Source: Ceratotherium simum simum
Lineage: Eukaryota; Chordata; Mammalia; Perissodactyla; Rhinocerotidae
DNA length: 64,000 nt
Assembly (NCBI RefSeq): GCF_000283155.1
Contig: NW_004454163.1
Coordinates: 23,712,977 to 23,776,976 of the forward strand
Direction: 5' to 3'
The position numbers and the translations under genes are program-made. Positions 57,510 through 64,000 of this stretch are shown here, piece by piece (position 1 is the stretch's first letter; each line of letters starts with the position of its first letter). Below the pieces are notes generated by a model. The model was not told the origin of the DNA, searched no databases, and worked only from the letters and a program-made list of their open reading frames with translations.

Positions 57510-58089
57510 ATGAGCACATAGTTATTTTCATCCTTACGGAGTAAACATTTGCCTATGTTACCAGATTGGCTCATTGGATTTGAACGAAGAGAATGTTACT
57601 ACAGCACTGTCTCTGTTCCTGAGCAGTAACAACTCAGTGACTTTTGGCTCCACGGTTTACACTTACTCTTTGAGATTGAGCTGTTGGCTTTGGGATGTGG
57701 ATTAAATCATCCTTCCCAGGGCCCTAAGGGACTCAGTGCTTGGGTGGGAGTGGGGTCAGAGTAGGGGTGAGGAACTTGCTCAGTCTTAAGTTTTAAGCAA
57801 CTGATTTTTGTGATGTAGTAATGAAACATTAGTAGATCAATATTGTATGAGGTTGATTTTATGGATTTGTTATGAAAAGCAAACCAAATGACAAGGTGGT
57901 GGTTTACAATCACAGAGACATACGTAGCTTTTAACAAGAAAACAGTGAAGTAGGATGCTAGTTAGATTATTCTGGGTATATCAAAGGGAGAGGGATTCTC
58001 TGAAAATTATCAGGGCACAAAGAAAAATGCTTCCATCATATCATGATCATTATCATTATTGTCATCATTATTAGTATCATTGTGACAAT
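57510..58089. other. Unassigned sequence
   Basis: No repeat recognised, except short (ATT/ATC) runs near 58040-58078. Confidence 0.35.
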
Positions 58090-58315
58090 AGCTAACAGTA
58101 ATATCACATCTACCAGGCAATGAACATATATTACGCATATTATATATTTTAACTCATTTTATCCTGAAAACAGTCAAACGGTCTTTTAAGTTGATTACTA
58201 TTATTATCATCTTCGTTTTACATATTAGGAAACTGAGGCACAGAATGGTTAGATGACTTGCTCAAGGTTGCACAGTAAAATTGGTATAGAGCCAGAATGT
58301 CATGAGAGTTTACCC
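58090..58315 (-). repeat. MIR SINE
   Basis: CAGTCAAACGGTC, then TACATATTAGGAAACTGAGGCACAGAATGGTTAGATGACTTGCTC, then AAGGTTGCACAGTAAAATTGG: antisense MIR. Confidence 0.85.
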
Positions 58316-58439
58316 TTTTCTCAGCATGTATTAAACTATGAAAAGAAGTCAGCTATTTCTAGATATGGCAAGTGGATCCTAATGAAGTTATGAAGCATCT
58401 TCCATTACACTCTTCAAGATACCCTTACACACACATGCA

Positions 58440-58441
58440 CA

Positions 58442-58480
<39 letters not shown>
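58440..58480 (+). repeat. (CA)n microsatellite
   Basis: Uninterrupted CA dinucleotides from about 58445 to 58479, preceded by an imperfect ACACACATGCACAGAC. Long enough to be polymorphic. Confidence 0.97.
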
Positions 58481-58482
<2 letters not shown>

Positions 58483-60348
58483 TAGCCTTACATAAATTTG
58501 ATACCTTAATGTGGGGATTGTCTTAGATTGGCTCCTCTAGAAGCCAAAGCTGAGATAAGGGTTCTTGTGTAAGTGATTTATTGAGGAAGGCTGTTATCAG
58601 CGAGTTTACTCCCTCAACATCAGTCAGCTCAGCTGGGCTTAAGTTCATATCTATGTAGCTTTAAAGCCTTACTTAGCTCTAGTCACAGTGTTTACATTGA
58701 CTCATGCTCTTTCTGTCTTCAGGTTTCACCTCAAATTCTGCCACTTCCTATAAAAGTCATTTCCCCTCTGAAGTTCTTTTTTCCCTCTCTCAAATTCAGC
58801 AGAAATACTAGTTATAAAATTAATCATTCACACATGGCCTTGTATCAGCTCTTCTGATTTCTCAAGATTTACTTAAATCTGTTAGGGTTTACCTTTTTAT
58901 ATGCTTGCGTCTTTTCTCCCTGAAGTGGGACAAAGGGCAGAGAAGGCATTGTGTACTTTTTTATGCGTCTGAACACACCTAATGCATCTTGAGTGTAATG
59001 GGCAGTAAATAGATATCCATTGATGTGATGGAAATTCAAATATTCCCCCAGGTTATTTTTTTAAAAACAGATATAACGTATGGGTCTATGTTCACTTAGA
59101 GTAGCAAGGTGAGTTACTCAATTCCAATTACTTCCCAGTCTTCATTCATAGGCATGAGATGGAGTCAGTTATGTTCCTTTTCCTCTAGAGCCACCACAAA
59201 ATCCAAGTGTTGAACTAACAGATTCCAGCACCTTCCCTTCACTGTCTGGCAAAAGTGGCCATTTACCCTACGGATCGTCCAACGTTCTCTACTCACCAGG
59301 TGTTGCAGGCTCTGAGCGCCTGTATAGCATATTGGAAGGGTATCTGTCAGCACTGGGTGCAGGTGGCCGCCTACAGCTCCTTACACCCTGCCAGAGGTTC
59401 AAGATTTCATCACATACTCCATCTGGAAGTTGTCAGAGATGGATTCCTCTTAGAAGTATTTATTTTTTCTATTTCACAAGCAAGCAAACAAATAAGTAAG
59501 CAAACAAGATAAAAAATATTTAGAATTTTAGAATCATAAAGTTTAGAGAGATCATATCTTGTATCTGGACCAACGCCATCACTTTTCAGACAAGGAAACT
59601 GAGACCCAATGGATACATAATCTGTGACATGGTTCAGCCTTGAGCATTTGGGACGTTGCTAGTGAGCTTTTTACCTAGAAAATGAGGGTCAATGTGAGAT
59701 AGAAGGGGAAGATCAAGTGCTGTGTTCTTGGAATTGACACTGCATTAGGTTTTTGTTAACAGCCAAAGAGGATTCTAAACCATAGCTGATAAATAAGATC
59801 TGTATCTGAGTAATTTACTTCTTCATATACTAAAAAATCCAGTCAACATATTGACTTCCTTAGTGTGCTTGTGAACTGTCAATACCATCACTTTGAGGAG
59901 GATAACACTCATTTGGATACATAGGTTATTGTACATTTGCTCTTTAAAAATCACTTTGCAAAACACCCAGTCTCATTTGCAAAGGCAGTGTTATACTGTT
60001 TACTTTGGATTTGTAGAAGATAAGAGAAAGGACTGAAAGCATACAGGAATAAAGCAAGCCAGAGAGGAATTATCTTTGTTATTGTTATTATTATTTTTCT
60101 GAGAACAACTTAGTCTTTCGTTACATATAGTTGCCTGGCTTCCAGAAAGCAAGCTAAAAGTTCAAAACATGGTTCTACGTACTTACAGGGTGGAAATGGT
60201 TTCTCCTACTCACAAATATGAAAGAGGCTTGACTCTGCTCCTTATGTTAATACTTTTATAAGACACTCAGACCTGCAGGATCCTTGCATCTGTCCAGGCT
60301 CTCCCAGACATGTGGAGCAGCTCAGAGGACCAGGACTAAGGTTGTTTT
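58481..60348. other. Mostly unassigned sequence with one MIR piece
   Basis: 59570-59650 (CACTTTTCAGACAAGGAAACTGAGACCC) is an antisense MIR fragment. 58500-58900 holds CT-rich text weakly like L2. 59160-59450 is of mixed composition, with small frames on both strands and no recognisable domain. Confidence 0.4.
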
Positions 60349-60359
60349 GCCTATAGTTT

Positions 60360-60666
60360 GTTTTTTTTTTTTTTTGTGAGGAAGATCAGCCCCGAGCTAA
60401 CATCCGTGCTAATCCTCCTCTTTTTGCTGAGGAAGACGGGCTCTGAGCTAATATCTATTGCCAATCCTCCTCCTTATTTTTTTTCCCCCCAAAGCCCCAG
60501 TAGATAGTTGTATGTTATAGTTGCACATCCTTCTAGTTGCTGTATGTGGGACGCAGCCTCAGCGTGGCCGGAGAAGCGGTGCGTCGGTGCGCGCCTGGGA
60601 TCCGAACCCCGGGCCGCCAGTAGCGGAGCACGCGCACTTAGCCGCTAAGCCATGGGGCCGGCCCTC
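60360..60666 (-). repeat. Composite ERE SINE with target-site duplication
   Basis: Left to right: oligo-T, two GAGGAAGA(T/C) units, then a second internal T-run with CCCCCCAAAGCCCCAG. The variant block TAGTTGCTGTATGTGGGACGC follows, then a CpG-rich tRNA-like head with B-box complement GGATCCGAACC (60598-60608), A-box complement CCGCTAAGCCA (60642-60652) and terminal GGGGCCGGCCC. TSD GCCTATAGTTT at 60349-60359 and 60667-60677 encloses the whole unit. The block after the inner T-run matches the short copy at 3307-3489. Confidence 0.94.
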
Positions 60667-60677
60667 GCCTATAGTTT

Positions 60678-61959
60678 TCATCTCTGTCTTTCTCACACCA
60701 ATTCATCGTGGGAGGGGAGCTAACTCAGTATTCAGAGAAGCAGATGGTGGATTATACGACCCTCCCCTTGTCCTTTGAGTCCCTGAAGGGCTCCTGAGTC
60801 TGGCAACCCCTCCTACACACAGTGGTTACCATAAGATGTTCTTTTCTTTGTCTCCTTTTTCCTTGACTTCCAGTCTCAGCCTAGGCACTGTTGCAACTTG
60901 ACTTTATAGTTGTTTGTTTGTTTTTTTATCTGCTCTGGGCCTATTAATCTATTCCTTCACCTCGTCCTCTTCCTGGGACCTGCAATTCACCCCCTTCTGT
61001 GAAAGGCTAACTATGCTGCTGCTTCTTAGAAATATATTTCTTATTTAGTCTCCCTTTTAAGACATCCATCAGCTTTATACCAGAATTAGTCTCAACAGTG
61101 CTGAGCAAAGAGCCCGTGGGTTGGAAGAGGTGGGGCTGAAAAATTTTCTTTCATTTCATTCCAGTAGCTTTAGGTTCCTGGAGATCTGTGGAAACCATAA
61201 CATTAAATATTGACATTGACTTTATGTTAACAACAAATGAGAGAAGTGTTGAATTAGATCCCAGTAGTAAGCCAATGGTTGGGTAATTCTGAGTATAAGG
61301 TTAAACCCAGGCCACGTAATTTCCTGAGCAGGAATATTGCTAAGCAGTTTTAACAAATGTTATTTTATTTAACACTTATTCTGATCTTGTGAAGCATGTG
61401 AAAATTAGTTTTGATTTTCCTCCTACTCTTCCTCCCTTCTTTGGCATCTAGTGCTTTTGTGCTGGCTTCTCCTAACTCAGAGGCCTTGTCCACAATCCTT
61501 TCCTTATCAGAACATTTTTGTCATAGGACTTTATCCACAGAATTTTCTAAGTGATTGAAATTAATTTTTAAAGGTGAATCAATGCTTACGTTAATAGTGA
61601 TTTGTGTGTGTGTGTGTGTTATTCTTCTAGAATAATCCATTTCCTTTGGAATAAGGGAAAGATATTTTGGGGCCAATGTCTTGAAAGGCAACCAACTCTA
61701 CCTCCTTCCCCAACTTTACTCTGAGTGCTACCTGGAATAACAGTTTATCATCCCCTTCTCGTTGATACATTTTCTTCACATGGTTTCCAGAATGACTGGC
61801 TGAATGGCAGCCAGAATGATTGGCTGTCCTTCTCATCTCCTTTCTGAGCCTTTTTCTCTGACCTCTTCCTATGGGAGTTGTCAGGGTTGAGTTCTTGATC
61901 TTCTTCTCCATCTGGAGTCACTTCCTTGGTGTTCTTTTCTGGTTTTGTTCCTTAAAATT
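60678..61959. other. Unassigned sequence
   Basis: A (GT)n run is at 61603-61619. On the minus strand, 61627-61935 has two overlapping frames of unusually charged composition (see findings). Otherwise nothing is recognised. Confidence 0.4.
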
Positions 61960-62100
61960 CCATCTATAGGCCAACGACTCCCAAATTTAAATGTCTAGGC
62001 CAGCCGCTCCTGAACACCAAACTCACTTATCCCACTGCTTACTCAGCATCTCTGCTTGGATGGCTAACAGAGATCTTCAATTCAACATGTTCCAAAAGGG
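61960..62100 (+). repeat. LINE L2 fragment
   Basis: CCAACGACTCCCAAATTTAAATG, CTCTGCTTGGATGGCTAACAGAGATC, 'TTCAATTCAACATGTTCCAAAA' follow the sense L2 order just upstream of the block seen at the start of the window. Confidence 0.75.
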
Positions 62101-62469
62101 AAGTCCTGGGACTATGTGATCTGGAAACTCAAAGGGCTAGTGTTGGGGGGACTTCAGAGGCTGGTGGAGACCACAGTCAGAGCAAGAACAGGTAAGGAGC
62201 AGGCTGTGAAGGGTCAAACCAACTTGCCTTTTTTCAGTAGCTTGGTGACTGGCTGAAGCAAGGCAGGAAGGGAGATGAGAGAATTCCTAGTGGAAATATC
62301 AAATATGCTTACACTATCTCAAAGGAAAGCAGTTCAGTACTACAGAGCTATGGAGTGCAAGTTTCTTTGTGCCAATTACTATTTATGACAAATTGGAGGT
62401 GATTTTCCTCCTGTAATAAGGAACCATAGTGGCTTCCTTGGTACTACGTGGTACACAGTCATATAATCT
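62101..62469. other. Unassigned sequence
   Basis: No gene or repeat recognised in about 370 bases. Confidence 0.3.
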
Positions 62470-62690
62470 CATGTACTGTTTTGGGTGATTTAATTGTATT
62501 CATCATATGATACTCACGTCATGAGGTAGGCACTATTATTGTCCCATTTTACAGATGAGGAACCTCAGGCACAGAGTGATTAAAAAGTCTGACCCATGTC
62601 ATGCATTGAGTAAATAGGAAAGCAGAGATTTGAGTGTAGGTAGTCTGGCTCTAGAGTTTACATTCTTACCCACTGTAGAAGAAATCTAAG
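62470..62690 (-). repeat. MIR SINE
   Basis: GTCATGAGGTAGGCACTATTATTGTCCC, 'ATTTTACAGATGAGGAACCTCAGGCACAGAG', CTGGCTCTAGAGTTTACATTCTTACCCACTG. Antisense, near full length. Confidence 0.9.
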
Positions 62691-62744
62691 GGAAATTAGA
62701 CCAATTTGGGGAGATTTGTCTTCTAATAGAGGATTGGTCCAAGG

Positions 62745-62895
62745 AGCATGAATTCAGGTTTAAGTACTAACATTTTTATTGCATTGCTGTGTGACTTGGG
62801 GGATGTTTCTTAACTCACTGAGCCTCAGATTTTCTTTCTAAAAGTAGAGATACCTGTTCCTGTTTATCCAGTAGGGATTTAGTGAAGCTCTATAA
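62745..62895 (+). repeat. MIR SINE
   Basis: CATTGCTGTGTGACTTGGGGGATGTTTCTTAACTCACTGAGCCTCAG, then TAGTGAAGCTCTATAAAAATAAATC. Sense MIR core. Confidence 0.8.
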
Positions 62896-63033
62896 AAATA
62901 AATCACGAGAGAATGATTTAACGTTAAGGGGCAAATAAGGCTATTATTTTAGAAGAAATAAATTGCCCAAGGACATTTAACATTTGATTCTCGAAATTAG
63001 CATATTTTATTGATTTAAAATCTTTTCCTATAG

Positions 63034-64000
63034 GAAAGAGGGAGTGCCTGGCCTGCGTAGAGAGTCTTTTTGGCCTGTGTTCTTACATGTGCACTCACCA
63101 CTGGATTAGCAATGCTGACAGGAATTCTAGCTTATGACAGTAGAAACTATGATCATTCACCAACTGATCGAATAACAGCAACTGATCTTAATTTAACAAC
63201 AGCAACGTCAATTACTGAAACAGTTACTGAAACATCTACTCCTGAAAGTCCTACAACTTTAAGTAAAGTCAATGAAAAAGAATCAGGACAGTGAATGCAA
63301 CCCTTATCATTCCAACTCAAGGCCTCAATTCTAGTAAAACAAGTGGAGAACTAGCAAAGACACAGGCACAACACACACAACCCTCTGGACAAATCCATGG
63401 CTTCTGCCTCAACAAGTAACCTCACGTTTCCCAACTTAACAAGCATAACTGAAAGTACAGATGTCACTAGCACTGATGGCACCACTGAGAAATATACTAC
63501 AACATCGGTGAGCATGATTTTTGTAACCTCAATGGTACCCAGTGGCTCAGAATCTAAGCTTGCCATTCTAGTGACAACTGCTGAAGAGCAGACATCAAAT
63601 GCTACTAGTGTAAATACAGGAGCCACACAAACCACCTCTGCTTCAGAGGGCTTTACTACCCCATCTTCTAGTGCAGACACTTCATCTCCTGTAACAACTA
63701 ACACTGGAATGTCAGAGATGATCAGCACTAGAGAAAACGCTCCTATGACATTAGTGGTGGCAGATGTATCCATCACTCTGTCATCTGCCGCTAACAACAC
63801 CTCAGGCAAAGCAACATCTAACACAGGACAACATCTCCAGGAAGTCTCACTGTGATCATGGGAACTAAGACCCAGAAGGGACACAGAATCAATCTTCTTT
63901 ACAGCAGCAATGGCCTCTCCTTCTGCAAGTCAGGTCACAACTGTGTTAACAGGCACATCTCTGAAGAACTATGTTGCTAGATCAACTATTCCCACCAGAA
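63034..64000 (+). pseudogene. Mucin-like Ser/Thr-rich coding remnant, runs off the right edge
   Basis: A stretch of about 970 bases whose translation is dominated by Ser and Thr. It follows a splice-acceptor-like site (TCTTTTCCTATAG, 63021-63033). In one plus frame, 63070-63294 begins with a hydrophobic segment of about 20 residues (LACVLTCALTTGLAMLTGIL) that could be a signal peptide or membrane segment. Thr/Ser/Pro-rich text then leads to a TGA at 63292-63294. The same frame resumes at 63397-63855 (153 codons) with N-glycosylation-type sites (NLT, NAT, NTS) and S/T clusters. It stops at 63853, then continues S/T-rich from about 63880 to the edge. Between 63295 and 63396 the S/T-rich reading is in the next frame. 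Stops at 63058, 63292, near 63352 and 63853 make an intact protein unlikely. I read it as a decayed mucin-type gene or exon, but cannot name it. No ATG precedes the hydrophobic segment. A multi-exon gene with unusual splicing, or a short-lived reading error, cannot be excluded without more sequence. Confidence 0.5.

Noticed and set aside
60598..60652. Possible tRNA gene from good A- and B-box matches
   Set aside because: The boxes belong to the tRNA-derived head of an ERE SINE; no cloverleaf or anticodon arm is preserved.
63351..63884. Longest open frame in the window (177 codons, minus strand)
   Set aside because: It is the complement of the Ser/Thr-rich plus-strand remnant. ACA/TCA-rich sense text gives Val/Leu/Ser-rich antisense frames with few stops. 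No domain, promoter or start context supports it.
1..64000. CRISPR arrays, phage, plasmid or bacterial defence systems
   Set aside because: No regularly spaced repeats, no ribosome-binding-site/ORF architecture and no prokaryotic genes; the window is mammalian throughout.

Overview
The window reads as nuclear DNA of a placental mammal, almost certainly a perissodactyl and most likely a horse-like species. The diagnostic evidence is nine copies of the tRNA-derived equine SINE family (ERE): an oligo-T end, one or two GAGCTAAC-containing units, a 'CCACAGCATGGCTTGA' block, a B-box and a terminal GGCCGGCCCC. Around them lie mammal-wide repeats (LINE L1 and L2, MIR, MaLR LTRs, MER5-like and other hAT copies, a Tigger element). 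I found no bacterial, phage, plasmid or CRISPR signal and no tRNA or rRNA gene. The species call is inference from the repeats; a rhinoceros or tapir cannot be excluded without a search.

There is no intact protein-coding gene that I can support. Two gene-derived sequences are present. A processed RPS19 pseudogene lies at 1062-1554: intronless, poly(A)-tailed and frameshifted. A Ser/Thr-rich, mucin-like coding remnant runs from about 63034 off the right edge; it starts after a good splice-acceptor-like site but has several in-frame stops. Nearly all other open frames are short, chance frames or fragments of LINE reverse transcriptase.

Layout. 1-4.7 kb: L2, RPS19 retrocopy, then an antisense L1 broken by a MaLR LTR and an ERE. 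4.7-17.3 kb: mostly unassigned single-copy-looking DNA with scattered MIR, L2 and MER5 relics, including a MIR nested in an L2. 17.3-20.8 kb: dense L2, MIR, ERE and LTR-like repeats. 20.8-30 kb: largely unassigned AT-rich DNA. 30.1-33.5 kb: a long sense L1 relic broken by a MaLR solo LTR and carrying an A-rich tract flanked by a direct repeat. 35-41.3 kb: EREs, an L2 fragment with a reverse-transcriptase remnant, an L1 5' UTR, and an antisense L1 interrupted by an ERV solo LTR. 44.7-52.4 kb: L1, two related hAT copies (one split by an ERE), a long L2, and a Tigger transposon with both ends and TA duplications. 52.8-54.2 kb: a repeat-poor block that is the best candidate here for conserved noncoding or regulatory DNA. 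54.2-62.9 kb: MIR cluster, L1 tail, three young EREs, a CA microsatellite and more MIR/L2. The right edge holds the mucin-like remnant.

There is no operon or pathway. The history is layered retroposition and cut-and-paste insertion, whose order can be read from the nesting. I did not find an undescribed biological system. The most useful leads are the mucin-like remnant, the same-strand orientation of all nine EREs, a composite ERE, a tail-only insertion scar inside the L1, and the repeat-poor block at 52.8-54.2 kb. Repeat family names come from memory of consensus sequences, not from a search.
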